Below, one piece after another: positions 1 to 9,491 of a DNA stretch of 64,000 bases (its first letter is position 1; every line of letters starts with the position of its first letter). The stretch is from Labilibaculum filiforme. Its GTDB lineage: Bacteria; Bacteroidota; Bacteroidia; Bacteroidales; Marinifilaceae. The notes below the pieces were generated by a model. The model did no database searches. It was not told the DNA's origin and worked only from the letters and a program-made list of their open reading frames with translations. The position numbers and the translations under genes were made by a program. The stretch lies in contig NZ_MVDD01000001.1 of the NCBI RefSeq assembly GCF_002843315.1, positions 434,001 to 498,000 on the forward strand. Reading direction: 5' to 3'.

Positions 1-449
1 ATTTCGCCTCGAGGAGTTGCTTTCATTACATCGGTAACCAAACTTTTAGGTGGAAATGGGTATTTACCACTTGTAAATAAAAATCCCTGGCCATCGCCAT
101 TCTCTCCGTGACAATTAATGCAATAAATCTCGAAGAGCTCTTTTCCTCTTTTTACATCGTCGGAGCTCATTTCTACAGGACTAAAAATGTTTTCTCCTGC
201 CCAAATTCTTTCTTCAGGAGTTTTTTCGAAATGATAGGGAATCATCTCCCGAGGAATAGTTCCCTCAGCTGGTAAGCGCAAACTCAATCCATCTTCGAAA
301 TTTGGATTCGCAGAATAAGGTTCAAAGGCACGCGATTCTGCCATATCTGGAAAATAAGAATAGCCCGGATGATTTCGATCTTTATCGCAAGATCCAAACA
401 CCAGTACAACTACCAACAAAACAATACAATATGAAATGATTTTTTGCAT
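1..449 (-). CDS. actE: Alternative complex III subunit ActE, mono-haem cytochrome c lipoprotein (3' end outside window)
   Basis: Translated from the ATG at 449 on the minus strand, the protein starts with a lipoprotein signal ending in VFGSC, so it should be anchored to the membrane on the periplasmic side. The motif CINCH near residue 116 is a c-type haem site in a class I cytochrome c setting (RGKELFEIYCINCHG). The GTIPR segment before the haem domain is typical of ActE in quinol:cytochrome c oxidoreductase (alternative complex III). It follows actF with a gap of about 26 bp, so it is in the act operon. The C-terminus runs off the left edge. Family assignment is strong; the role is electron transfer from ActB/ActA toward the terminal oxidase, known for the family. 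Confidence 0.88.
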   Translation of the reverse strand, partial: MQKIISYCIVLLVVVLVFGSCDKDRNHPGYSYFPDMAESRAFEPYSANPNFEDGLSLRLPAEGTIPREMIPYHFEKTPEERIWAGENIFSPVEMSSDDVKRGKELFEIYCINCHGENGDGQGFLFTSGKYPFPPKSLVTDVMKATPRGE

Positions 450-475
450 AACAATTTCTTTTTTTTGGTAAGGAA

Positions 476-1645
476 TTAGGTCTCGTAATGAAAACTTTCT
501 TCGAGTAAAGGATCATTTTTACTTAATAAAGGTGCTTTGGCCAAAGAAGAAAAAACGACGAATAAAAAACCGCCCAAATACAAGCATACAAATCCAATTT
601 CGGTGAATCCAATTGTTGCAGATTTTCCGATTGTTCCGGGAATCACCAAAAGATATAAATTCAACCATTGTCCAATTAACACCACCACCGCCATAAGCGA
701 TAACCATTTTAAATTTCGTTTTGAATTCCGAGTCATTAATCCCAGAAATGGAAGAACGAAATTAAGCACCAAAATGGTGAAGAATAGAACGGTATGATCG
801 TTTAAGCGTGGCGCAAAATAGGCTGTTTCTTCGGGAATATGACTGTACCAAATAAGTAGGTACTGGGAAAACCATAAATACATCCAAAAAATGCTGAATG
901 CAAACAGGTATTTTCCCATATCATGAATGTGTTCTTTGTTAATAAATTCCAAATAGCCTTTCCACTTCAAAAAACTAATGAAAAGAATAATGGTAGCGAT
1001 ACCACTCACAAAAAGACCAATAAAAACAAACCATCCGTAAAGAGTACTATACCAATGCGCATCGATAGACATCAGCCAATCCCAGCTCATGGTAGAACTT
1101 GAAACTGCAAAAAAGACCATGAATAAAGCAGCCAATAACTTTCCCTTTTTATAATACTTTATATCGGTAGATAAATCCTGCTGTAGAGAATTTTTACGCA
1201 ATAATCGGGTTAGCCAAATCCAAATTGCAAAATAGACAGCCATTCTAATAAAGAAAAATGGAACGTTTAAATAGGCTGCTTTTCCCTCTAGTATGGGATC
1301 GTACAATCCCTCGTGCGACCAATGATAAATATCGTGCATCCCAAAATACAAAAGAAACATTAAGATAGCGGCAATGGGAAGAAAGGAGGCCAAAGCTTCG
1401 GGAATACGTTGTAAAGCGGTATGCCAACCCGAATAGGCTATTTTGTGTAATGCCTGAAAAACACCTCCAAACAAAGCTATAAATAGAAAAAACAGGTTGT
1501 TAATCAAGAAATTTGTCCAAAATCTTTGACTATTAGGCGCTTCTAGTAAATAGCCCAACAGAAGCAATAGAATTCCGAGTCCTCCTATTACAAATAACGA
1601 AATTTGAGTTTTCCGGGTAAAAGTATAATTATTGTCCATCACCAT
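476..1645 (-). CDS. actF: Alternative complex III integral membrane subunit ActF
   Basis: A 389-aa protein with about ten hydrophobic segments spread over its whole length and no cofactor-binding cysteines. This matches ActF, the NrfD-like membrane subunit of the quinol:cytochrome c oxidoreductase that pairs with ActC. Conserved-looking helix stretches include SSTMSWDWLMSIDAHWYST (about residues 181-199). It starts 14 bp after actD ends, so the two are co-transcribed; the start may be the ATG at 1639 instead of 1645. In the arrangement I know from other Bacteroidota, actE comes before actF; here actF comes first. Identification rests on sequence character and operon context. Confidence 0.88.
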   Translation of the reverse strand: MVMDNNYTFTRKTQISLFVIGGLGILLLLLGYLLEAPNSQRFWTNFLINNLFFLFIALFGGVFQALHKIAYSGWHTALQRIPEALASFLPIAAILMFLLYFGMHDIYHWSHEGLYDPILEGKAAYLNVPFFFIRMAVYFAIWIWLTRLLRKNSLQQDLSTDIKYYKKGKLLAALFMVFFAVSSSTMSWDWLMSIDAHWYSTLYGWFVFIGLFVSGIATIILFISFLKWKGYLEFINKEHIHDMGKYLFAFSIFWMYLWFSQYLLIWYSHIPEETAYFAPRLNDHTVLFFTILVLNFVLPFLGLMTRNSKRNLKWLSLMAVVVLIGQWLNLYLLVIPGTIGKSATIGFTEIGFVCLYLGGFLFVVFSSLAKAPLLSKNDPLLEESFHYET

Positions 1646-1659
1646 ATGGTTTATGTGGT

Positions 1660-2181
1660 TTACGATTCAATCTCCTTAACTTGTATGTTCAGTGCCTCTT
1701 CTTTTTCCAAAATACTTTTCACTATTGCATCCTGATTTCCGGCCTCATCCAAATCTACTATAATCACAAAACGATCGTTGGTACTTCTTTCATCATGAAT
1801 TATATTATTCGCACCAGGACCAAGTTTCGAGCGAATAAAAAATGCAATTGCCATTCCAAATGCGGCGAATAAAACCGTTAATTCAAAAGTGATTGGAATA
1901 AATGAAGGAATGGAAAAATGAGGTTTTCCACCAATAAACAAAGGATAATCGACCGTGAAAGCCCAGGTTTGAAAACCAAAAGCTATGGCCAAACCAATTG
2001 CTCCGCAAATAAAAGCTACCGTTGGCAAATTGGATCGTTTGTACCCCAAGGCGGTATCCAATCCATGAACCGGAAAAGGCGTCAATACATCCTGAATGGA
2101 TACATCTTTAGCTCTCAATTCCTTGGTAGCACGAAGAAGATTCTCCTCATCTTCAAAATAAGCTGAAATATATCTTTTCAT
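1660..2181 (-). CDS. actD: Alternative complex III subunit ActD (DUF3341)
   Basis: A 173-aa protein with an N-terminal soluble part, two transmembrane helices (about residues 53-75 and 95-116) and a soluble C-terminal part. The opening MKRYISAYFEDEENLLRA and the PFPVHGLD segment are typical of DUF3341 proteins, which are ActD in alternative complex III. ActD is a small peripheral membrane subunit without cofactors. It lies between actC and actF on the minus strand. The gap to actC is 112 bp, much longer than the other act gaps, and contains an unusual intergenic element described separately. Confidence 0.92.
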   Translation of the reverse strand: MKRYISAYFEDEENLLRATKELRAKDVSIQDVLTPFPVHGLDTALGYKRSNLPTVAFICGAIGLAIAFGFQTWAFTVDYPLFIGGKPHFSIPSFIPITFELTVLFAAFGMAIAFFIRSKLGPGANNIIHDERSTNDRFVIIVDLDEAGNQDAIVKSILEKEEALNIQVKEIES

Positions 2182-2293
2182 CTGTTTATAATTTTAAGTT
2201 TTTGCCACATAGCCTGTCCCGAATTTATCGGGAGAACTCGCCAAATAGTCATTCTCGTGTGTGTAGAAAGCTTTATATATGGACGTTTCATGA
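2182..2293 (-). repeat. Intergenic element between actC and actD, similar to one at 15915-16011
   Basis: Directly after the actC stop the minus strand reads ATGAAACGTCCAT, then an ACACACNCGAGAATGA-like stretch, then a palindrome CCCGATAAATTCGGG, then TGGCAA and ATTATAA just before the actD start. The same blocks in the same order occur after the stop of the gene ending at 16015. Both copies separate two genes on the same strand. The shared blocks suggest a short dispersed intergenic repeat. A 37-codon frame opens with MKRP in this copy, but I do not believe it is a gene. Confidence 0.45.
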
Positions 2294-3667
2294 TTATTCG
2301 TTTTTATCCCTGTTTGCAAGTTTCTCTCCTGAATTCTTCATTACTGTCTTTACCTCGGCAATTGCGATTACCGGAAATACCCGAATAAACAAGAGGAAAC
2401 AAGTGAAAAATAAACCTAAGGTTCCGATAAATATTCCCACCTCTACAATAGTAGGTTCGTACATCGACCAGCTGGAAGGCAAGTAATCGCGATGCAAAGA
2501 GGTAACGATGATTACAAATCGTTCGAACCACATTCCAATGTTGATGAAAATGGAAAGTACAAAAGTAAATGCCAGATTTCTTCTCAACTTTTTGAACCAA
2601 AGCAATTGTGGAGAGATCACATTACATGTCATCATGATAGCATACGCCCACCAATACGGTCCGGTTGCCCGATTTAAAAAAGCATACTGCTCGTATTCAA
2701 CACCCGAATACCAAGCAATAAACAATTCGGTGATATAGGCAATACCAACAATAGAACCAGTTGCGATAATAATTTTATTCATCGACTCTACATGCCCAAC
2801 CGTAATATAGCTTTCCAGATTTAATACTTTTCGGGTAATAATTAACAAGGTTAGCACCATCGCAAAACCTGAAAATATGGCTCCGGAAACAAAATAGGGC
2901 GGAAATATGGTGGTGTGCCAACCTGGAATTACCGATGTTGCAAAATCGGAACTTACAATACTATGAACCGATAATACAAGTGGAGCGGCTAATCCTGCCA
3001 ATATTAAACTCATGGTTTCATGTCTGCTCCAATGTCTGGCAGATCCGGTCCATCCGAAACTTAGAAATCCGTAAATGGCTTTTTTAAATTTTGATTTTAC
3101 TTTATCGCGAATGGTTCCTATATCAGGAATTAAACCAACGTACCAAAATAAAAGAGAAACACTAAAATAGGTGCTAATTGCAAATACATCCCACAAAAGC
3201 GGCGAGTTAAAATTTACCCAAAGACCACGCGTATTTGGATACGGAAACACAAAGAAACCCAGTAAGGGTCGTCCCATATGAATCAATGGGAACAATCCGG
3301 CACACATCACCGCGAAAAGAGTCATTGCCTCGGCCGAACGATTGATACTCGTTCTCCATTTTTGCCGAAACAGCAATAAAATAGCCGAAATAAATGTACC
3401 CGCATGACCAATACCTACCCACCATACAAAATTGGTAATTCCCCAACCCCATCCGATGGTTTTATTCAATCCCCAGGTTCCAATTCCCTGCCAAATGGTC
3501 CATCCCATCATGGCTAAGCCAAGAAACAATGCTGATAGCGTAATAGTTATTCCAGCGTACCAAGCCTTCCCTGCTTTTCCCTCTATTGGAGCAGAAATCT
3601 CATCAGTAATCTGTTTATACGTTTTTTTTCCCGTGATTAATGGTTCACGAATTGGCGACACATACAT
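2294..3667 (-). CDS. actC: Alternative complex III quinol-oxidising membrane subunit ActC (NrfD/PsrC-like)
   Basis: A 457-aa polytopic protein of the NrfD/PsrC/HycD type with about ten transmembrane helices. Motifs such as GWGWGITNFVWWVGIGHAG (about residues 92-110) and the RHWSRHETMSLILAGLAAPL segment are characteristic of ActC, the subunit that binds menaquinol next to the iron-sulphur subunit ActB. It begins 10 bp downstream of actB. A hydrophilic N-terminus precedes the first helix at about residue 36. The family identity is clear; quinol oxidation is known for the family and was not tested here. Confidence 0.94.
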   Translation of the reverse strand: MYVSPIREPLITGKKTYKQITDEISAPIEGKAGKAWYAGITITLSALFLGLAMMGWTIWQGIGTWGLNKTIGWGWGITNFVWWVGIGHAGTFISAILLLFRQKWRTSINRSAEAMTLFAVMCAGLFPLIHMGRPLLGFFVFPYPNTRGLWVNFNSPLLWDVFAISTYFSVSLLFWYVGLIPDIGTIRDKVKSKFKKAIYGFLSFGWTGSARHWSRHETMSLILAGLAAPLVLSVHSIVSSDFATSVIPGWHTTIFPPYFVSGAIFSGFAMVLTLLIITRKVLNLESYITVGHVESMNKIIIATGSIVGIAYITELFIAWYSGVEYEQYAFLNRATGPYWWAYAIMMTCNVISPQLLWFKKLRRNLAFTFVLSIFINIGMWFERFVIIVTSLHRDYLPSSWSMYEPTIVEVGIFIGTLGLFFTCFLLFIRVFPVIAIAEVKTVMKNSGEKLANRDKNE

Positions 3668-3677
3668 AAGCGTGGTT

Positions 3678-6662
3678 TTATGAATTGTTCGTTTTTGTAT
3701 TTCTAATCTTTGTGAGATAACTTACCGATGGCAGTGTATGAATCTCTTCCAACAAATGGTAATTTCTCTTGCTCAAAGTTTCTTTAGCAATCTGACTGTC
3801 TTTATCATTCAGATCGCCGAATATAATGGCACCAGAAGGGCAAGCTTGCTGACAAGCGGTTTTAATTTCGCCGTCGCGAAGCTTTCGACCATCTATTTTC
3901 GCATTCAATTTTCCTTCCTGAATTCGCTGTACGCACATGGAACATTTCTCAATCACTCCTTTCGCCCGAACAGTAACATCTGGATTTAAAACCATTCGTT
4001 TTAAATCAATGGTCATCTCGGCAACATCGTGCAAATTATTTGGAATAGAATCTGCTTTGGTATAATCGAACCAATTGAAACGACGCACTTTATACGGACA
4101 GTTATTGCCGCAATAACGTGTTCCAATACATCGATTATAGGCCATTTGATTCAAACCTTCGCTGCTGTGTGTAGTGGCCGCTACCGGACAAACATTCTCG
4201 CAAGGTGCATTATCGCAATGCTGACACATTACCGGCTGAAAGGTTACGCTTGGATTAAAATCGGTCCCCGAAAAATACCGGTCGATACGAATCCATGCCA
4301 TTTCGTGCGCACGAATCACCTCTTTTTTACCTACTACCGGAACATTATTTTCTGCCTGACAGGCAATAGAACAGGCTCCACAACCAACACAAGAATTCAA
4401 ATCGACCACTAATCCCCAATGATGATTTGGGAAATTTGGTTTCTTATAAATACCCGCATTTTCGTAGGCATGATTCGCTTCATTTCCAGCCGCCGGATCG
4501 TTTAAATAGTCTCCCAATGAAGCTTCTCGAACAATTGCTCTTCCCTCCATAGAATGATGAGTTTGAGTCATTGCCAATTCGTACTTCTCTTCGGTTTTGC
4601 TGATTTCAATCCCCGTTGAAAAATCAACACGACAATTATTTTTTAATCGAGATAGTTTGGAAACATTAACACCCACATTTTTACCAACCACCCCACAATT
4701 AGTTCTTCCATAACCTAAAGCAACAGCTACCGTATTGTAAGCTTGTCCGGGTAAAACATAAACTGGCAATTTTACTCCAGAATTCAACGCTACAAGGTCA
4801 CCAGTCTCCAAGTCCATTTCTTCGGCTTGTTTTGGCGAAACGGTCAGGTAATTGTCCCAACAAATTTTCGTTACCGGATCAGGAAGTTCCTGAATCCAAG
4901 GATTGTTTGCCATTTTTCCATCGCCCATGGCAACACTTTCGTATACCTGAAGTTCAAAACCAGAAGATTTTGGCGTATTTGCAATAGTATCAATCAATTC
5001 ACCAAGGCCATTCAATTTAAATTTGGTATCGAAAACTGATTTAGTTTGGGCTTCAAAGACTCCTTGTTGCAAACTATTGTTCCAAAAACTGGTGAAATTT
5101 GGATAGCTTGTTTGAAGCGGATACAATTCCTCTTCCCAATGTTTTTTAATGAATTGCAAATAGTCGGTTTCCTGACCCGACCATGCTAATAAACTAGTTT
5201 GAAATTGTCGGGTATCAAATAAAGGCCGAATTCCTGGTTGCATTAAACTGTACCTACTGGTTTTAGGTTCTAAATCGTTCCAACTTTCGATAAAATGATT
5301 ATCTGGAGCAATATATTTAAACAAAGTACTTGTTTCATTTGGAGCCATATCCAAGGATACCGAAAATGACAACTTTTTAATTGCCCTGCCAAAATCTTCT
5401 CCTTTAAAATAATCGTAAACCGGATTAACCCCATAAGAAATTAGGGCTTTTGTTTTACCAGTAGTTAAATCGGAAAGTAGTTGCTCCATATCCGAATCGA
5501 TTGCTTGCTTGGTCAGTATTTGCTTATCAATTCGCAAGCTTGTTCCATAATTTTCTAATTCGTAATTAATCGCATTAATTAAGATCTGTAGGTTTACATC
5601 ATTTTCACCGGCTACAACTAAAGATTTCCCTCTATTTTCCCAAAGATTTTTAGCCAATTCCCGAATATCGTCAGAAGCAACCGAAATAGAATAGGATTCA
5701 ATCCCTTTTAATTTTAAAATTTCATTGTACAATTGAGCAACCAACATGGCTTGCTCGGAAGGTTTCACAGGAATTCGATAATCGGCATTACTTCCGGTTA
5801 AGGACATGCGCGACTCGAACTGAATGTGCCGTGACATGCTCGTGTTTCCATCGCTCAACTTCCGCTTTTTGGTGTACTGACGAATGTGTTCCACCGGCAT
5901 CAGCCAGTTGCCTAAAAAATCGGCATCGAAACTCACAATTAAATCTGCATAATCGAAGCGGTAATCGCAAATTCCTGCTTTCCCAAAACACAGTTCGTTC
6001 GCTTTAATACATGCTGTGGCAGATCGATTATCGTATTGTACCCAATTAACATTGGGAAAACTTATTAAAAAGGAATTAATAACTGCTTTTGTGCTAGGAC
6101 TGTATATTGTAGGCGTTAGCAAAACCGCAGACTCGTTATTTTCTTTTAAGTGATTTAATTGCTGAAGAATGTCTTGATCCAACTCCTCCCACGAAATTTT
6201 TTGCTCGTCTTTCGACGGATTTTTATAGCGACTGGTATCGTATAATTCTAAAATGGAAGCTTGAACTCTTGCACTAGTTCCGCCATAAGTAACTGAGGAT
6301 AAATCGTTCCCCTCTATTTTTATAGGTCGACCTTCGCGCGTTTTAATTAAAATGCTACAATATTCACTTCCATTTACATAGGATGATGCATAATAGTTTG
6401 CTTTTCCTGGAGTGATTTCTTCGGGTTTAATTAAATAGGGAATAGCCTTTTGAACCGAATTCTCGCAACTTGCCAAAACAGTACCAATAGCAAGGCTATA
6501 TCCACAAAGCTTTAAAAAATCGCGACGGTTCGATTGCGTTTTTTCATTCCCATTATCGAATATATCGAGTATTTGTTCCAGATTTCCTTTCGGCAAACTT
6601 TGCTTCTCGGGGGTATCTGATCCATTTTTACGTTCGGCAAGACTCTTCCAATGTTTCTTCAT
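3678..6662 (-). CDS. actB: Alternative complex III subunit ActB: molybdopterin-oxidoreductase-like domain fused to iron-sulphur ferredoxin domain
   Basis: From the ATG at 6662 the protein has 994 aa. I prefer this start because it gives MKKHWKSLAERKNG and a twin-arginine signal, SNRRDFLKLCGYSLA, at about residues 45-60, consistent with Tat export. An in-frame ATG at 6698 would only add 12 residues. The long central part resembles the molybdopterin oxidoreductase large subunit, which in ActB carries no molybdenum cofactor. The C-terminal third has four cysteine clusters of the ferredoxin type (SCVGCGACSIAC, CQHCDNAPCENVC, CIGTRYCGNNCP, and CSMCVQRI with a following CQQACP). It sits between actA and actC and passes electrons from ActC to the haems. 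Confidence 0.95.
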   Translation of the reverse strand: MKKHWKSLAERKNGSDTPEKQSLPKGNLEQILDIFDNGNEKTQSNRRDFLKLCGYSLAIGTVLASCENSVQKAIPYLIKPEEITPGKANYYASSYVNGSEYCSILIKTREGRPIKIEGNDLSSVTYGGTSARVQASILELYDTSRYKNPSKDEQKISWEELDQDILQQLNHLKENNESAVLLTPTIYSPSTKAVINSFLISFPNVNWVQYDNRSATACIKANELCFGKAGICDYRFDYADLIVSFDADFLGNWLMPVEHIRQYTKKRKLSDGNTSMSRHIQFESRMSLTGSNADYRIPVKPSEQAMLVAQLYNEILKLKGIESYSISVASDDIRELAKNLWENRGKSLVVAGENDVNLQILINAINYELENYGTSLRIDKQILTKQAIDSDMEQLLSDLTTGKTKALISYGVNPVYDYFKGEDFGRAIKKLSFSVSLDMAPNETSTLFKYIAPDNHFIESWNDLEPKTSRYSLMQPGIRPLFDTRQFQTSLLAWSGQETDYLQFIKKHWEEELYPLQTSYPNFTSFWNNSLQQGVFEAQTKSVFDTKFKLNGLGELIDTIANTPKSSGFELQVYESVAMGDGKMANNPWIQELPDPVTKICWDNYLTVSPKQAEEMDLETGDLVALNSGVKLPVYVLPGQAYNTVAVALGYGRTNCGVVGKNVGVNVSKLSRLKNNCRVDFSTGIEISKTEEKYELAMTQTHHSMEGRAIVREASLGDYLNDPAAGNEANHAYENAGIYKKPNFPNHHWGLVVDLNSCVGCGACSIACQAENNVPVVGKKEVIRAHEMAWIRIDRYFSGTDFNPSVTFQPVMCQHCDNAPCENVCPVAATTHSSEGLNQMAYNRCIGTRYCGNNCPYKVRRFNWFDYTKADSIPNNLHDVAEMTIDLKRMVLNPDVTVRAKGVIEKCSMCVQRIQEGKLNAKIDGRKLRDGEIKTACQQACPSGAIIFGDLNDKDSQIAKETLSKRNYHLLEEIHTLPSVSYLTKIRNTKTNNS

Positions 6663-6724
6663 AGATAAAAGGTTATCAATAGGTACAACGTAATGCAATC
6701 GGGTAAAAATCGGCTTTCACCATT

Positions 6725-7879
6725 CTAATAATGGCATCGGGCACATTCCCTTCCTCCAATATCGGTAACTCGAACAGTATCTTTCAGCCCAGTTGCCAAT
6801 TCTTCCTGTAAGTTTTTAAATCCGCTGGAATAGTATCCGTTAGCTTGAAAATCAACGGCAGTTTTATCATGACAATCCAAACACCAGCCCATCGATAAAT
6901 CTTCCACCTGTTTAATTACATGCATTTCCTCTACAAGGCCATGACATTCCTGGCATTCTCTTTTTCCTACATTGGCATGCTGGGCGTGACTAAAGAAAAC
7001 ATGATCGGGCAACTGATGAATTCGAACCCATTCCACCGAGGTATTATTTTCTATTGCTGCATGTATTTTATTGATTTCAAATCTTCCTGAATTAGTTCCT
7101 TCCCGCACAATTACATGACAATTCATACATAAATTTACATGCGGAATTCCAGCCGATTTACTTTCGTCAGCAGTTGTATGGCAATACCTACAATCAATTT
7201 TATTATCGGTAGCATGAATTTTATGCGAAAACTTAATGGGTTGTGCTGGTTGATAATTCTGCTTGCGACCTAAAGCCATTGCTCCATCGGCAAGCATATT
7301 TATCTGATAGCCAAAGGCGAATGCAAAAATTAATATGGGAATGAGTTTGTACTTAATTTTCTTGGTGAAAACTAAATCGATTAAAGCCATGGTAATTAGT
7401 ACGCCAAAAAAAACGAACACTAATATATTGTTGATTTTCGGCTTTGTAGTATAAATTGTTTCTTGCTTTAACTGAGAAAGATAGGCTTTAATATAACCTA
7501 GCTCCTCATCGGAATAGGAATATCCCACGTGCGATGCTTCCATCTTTTTCCCTAATGGATCCATCAATACAGCTTTGAATTCTGCTATTGATTTATCGGC
7601 AAAAGTTTTTGAAATATCTGTTGCGGAAGGATTCCAGTTCAGCGTATCGATATAGTCAATATTGTGGCACGACACACAGGCTGTAAGATCTGTTTTAATT
7701 CTGGTTAGGCCTTTAAACAAGCGCTCGCCTCTTTTCTCAGAATTTAAAAAATAGTTGAAATGATGATCTTCTGTTTCAGCAATATGCGAGCTATCTGCTT
7801 CAATTGCAAGAAGCGCAGGAGGACAAATAAACAGAAAAAGTATAATCAGGGCATAAAAAAATCCGTAGGGTTTACTCAT
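6725..7879 (-). CDS. actA: Alternative complex III multihaem cytochrome ActA (six CXXCH sites)
   Basis: First gene of the act operon. The 384-aa product begins with a signal peptide or signal anchor (residues 5-25). One CXXCH lies at 68-72 in an N-terminal mono-haem domain, two transmembrane helices follow at about 150-170 and 178-196, and five more CXXCH sites lie at 230-234, 251-255, 309-313, 333-337 and 379-383. The five C-terminal haems are the classical ActA pentahaem domain. The fused N-terminal mono-haem domain is also seen in some relatives. It is predicted to be periplasmic-facing and to carry electrons from ActB. The stop is 62 bp before the preferred actB start. Confidence 0.93.
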   Translation of the reverse strand: MSKPYGFFYALIILFLFICPPALLAIEADSSHIAETEDHHFNYFLNSEKRGERLFKGLTRIKTDLTACVSCHNIDYIDTLNWNPSATDISKTFADKSIAEFKAVLMDPLGKKMEASHVGYSYSDEELGYIKAYLSQLKQETIYTTKPKINNILVFVFFGVLITMALIDLVFTKKIKYKLIPILIFAFAFGYQINMLADGAMALGRKQNYQPAQPIKFSHKIHATDNKIDCRYCHTTADESKSAGIPHVNLCMNCHVIVREGTNSGRFEINKIHAAIENNTSVEWVRIHQLPDHVFFSHAQHANVGKRECQECHGLVEEMHVIKQVEDLSMGWCLDCHDKTAVDFQANGYYSSGFKNLQEELATGLKDTVRVTDIGGRECARCHY

Positions 7880-8423
7880 AGAATTAGGTATTTAGTACAG
7901 ATTAAGGTTATATATATCGCCTATAATGAAAATACAAATCAAAATACGAAACCTTATCTTCCCAATTTAATACTATCTATCCCTACAATCCTTAAGGCAG
8001 TCGAGCTAACTTTTTTTCGTAACTTCCTCGCTCTCTACCAAATATAATAATTTAAACCAAGAAATCATATTCATTCACATAATGAAATATAAATGGAAGT
8101 AAGAATAGTTACAGACTCACTTATCTTTTATTACTGTTTTCTAAGGATAGCTGATTATTAAAAAAAAAGTGGCAAAGATGTAATTCAGAAATAAATTTGA
8201 AAAGAATAAATGTTGCAGATTTTTTTTTGAGAAAAAGCTTAAACTTAAGCTCTTAGGTCGTTTAGAAGATGATTATGCAATCAAAAACACCTAAATAAAC
8301 TTTAATAGGTGAAAAATATCACATTGATTGATTTACATCTGTATTTTTCATAAATTCGTTTTTCATTAACAATAAAACTTAAAATTATTATTACTACAGA
8401 ATTCCCATTATAGGTAATAAACC
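7880..8423. other. AT-rich divergent intergenic region, act operon versus accessory locus
   Basis: No gene is supported in these 544 bp. The region must hold the act promoter (minus) and the promoter of the gene at 8424 (plus). I see long A/T runs, a small perfect palindrome AGCTTAA-AC-TTAAGCT at 8236-8251, and a TAAATTTG that matches the Bacteroidota -7 element at 8193-8200 on the plus strand, without a convincing -33 partner. Confidence 0.5.
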
Positions 8424-9491
8424 ATGTCTGAAAAATTAAATCAACTGCAACAGTTCGTGCAAACAGCCGCCGACACTGCTTGGAGAGCAAACCAAAACAA
8501 TTCTCAATATGACCCAAACCCTACTGGATTTGGACAAAATCTTGAATTCACCTTACAAGCAAGAAGCGGTGAGCTAGCTAGGCTTTTAAACCAAATAGCA
8601 GAAGAAGAACTCGACAAAGAAAATCATGCTCAAGACTCTATCAATTTTACCAAATTCGTGAAAATCTCTAATCATAAATTTAATCACAAGGAGGTATTTG
8701 TAGGCGATAAATGGGTGCTGGTTCCTAATGATGCCAACATCCGTTTCGATGCAAGAACAGATAGTTATGCAGGTACTGTTCAGGCTTCCTTCAATGTAAC
8801 AATTAGTCACAATGGCGATACTGCTACTTATACCTCGAGTGAAACTTACCAGCAATACCAAGGCAACAAACCATTAGTAGACAACGAACAACTTTTGGTT
8901 AAAGGTGAAAACCTAAGACTAAATGATGAAGAACTGGATTGGATGCAATTGGGAGAACAAACATACGGGATAACCGACAAAGGGGTTAATAACCTTAGCA
9001 ATTTAAATAGTTGCTTAGGCCTGGCCTCTAAACCTACTACACGAAGATATGCTTACAAACTGTCAAAAATTGCCCCTAAATTAGGAAAATCAGGAAAAAT
9101 ATTTCAGGGAGTACAAAAACTTTCAAAAAACACAAAATTCTTAGGTCCTTTAGGTAATACTTTAACAGCAGGCACAATCGGATATGAAGTTCTTACAGAC
9201 ACTTGGGATGCGCATACTGCTGTGAACGGCTGTATATTAGGAGTAAGTATTATTGCAGTTTCTGTTGGTTCAGCACCTATTGTTGTAGGCATTGCAATTT
9301 ATGGCCTACTTGATCTTATTTTTGATATCAGTGGAGGAATTGATGACCTCATGGGCAGAGAGTCTGGTTTATGGAATAATCAAGCAATAGAAAGCTATCC
9401 TACAGAACTGTCACCTCTATTTAATGAAGTCCGAATTGACAATACATATGTAGCTCCACAATTTATGAAACCTCTAAATTTTAAAGACTGA
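8424..9491 (+). CDS. Unrecognised 355-aa protein with hydrophobic C-terminal region; candidate toxin/effector
   Basis: I do not recognise a family. There is no signal peptide. Residues 1-65 look helical and polar; residues 75-165 look beta-rich (many T/S/V, ending TYQQYQ); residues 205-250 are basic and glycine-containing; and residues 269-300 form a long hydrophobic stretch (ILGVSIIAVSVGSAPIVVGI and onward) flanked by acidic residues. A glycine-rich region leading into a hydrophobic hairpin resembles the pore-forming tips of some secreted bacterial toxins, but this is inference. The stop codon overlaps the start of the next gene (TGATG), so the two are translationally coupled. The next gene encodes a small membrane protein that is duplicated, which is the layout expected of an effector with immunity genes. 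Confidence 0.7.
   Translation: MSEKLNQLQQFVQTAADTAWRANQNNSQYDPNPTGFGQNLEFTLQARSGELARLLNQIAEEELDKENHAQDSINFTKFVKISNHKFNHKEVFVGDKWVLVPNDANIRFDARTDSYAGTVQASFNVTISHNGDTATYTSSETYQQYQGNKPLVDNEQLLVKGENLRLNDEELDWMQLGEQTYGITDKGVNNLSNLNSCLGLASKPTTRRYAYKLSKIAPKLGKSGKIFQGVQKLSKNTKFLGPLGNTLTAGTIGYEVLTDTWDAHTAVNGCILGVSIIAVSVGSAPIVVGIAIYGLLDLIFDISGGIDDLMGRESGLWNNQAIESYPTELSPLFNEVRIDNTYVAPQFMKPLNFKD

Noticed and set aside
4029-4412. 127-codon plus-strand frame inside actB
   Set aside because: It is antisense to the iron-sulphur domain of ActB, whose cysteine motifs are conserved; the plus-strand frame has no protein-like features.
7760-8047. 95-codon plus-strand frame overlapping the actA 5' end
   Set aside because: Overlaps the ActA signal region and runs into AT-rich intergenic DNA without domain character or start context.
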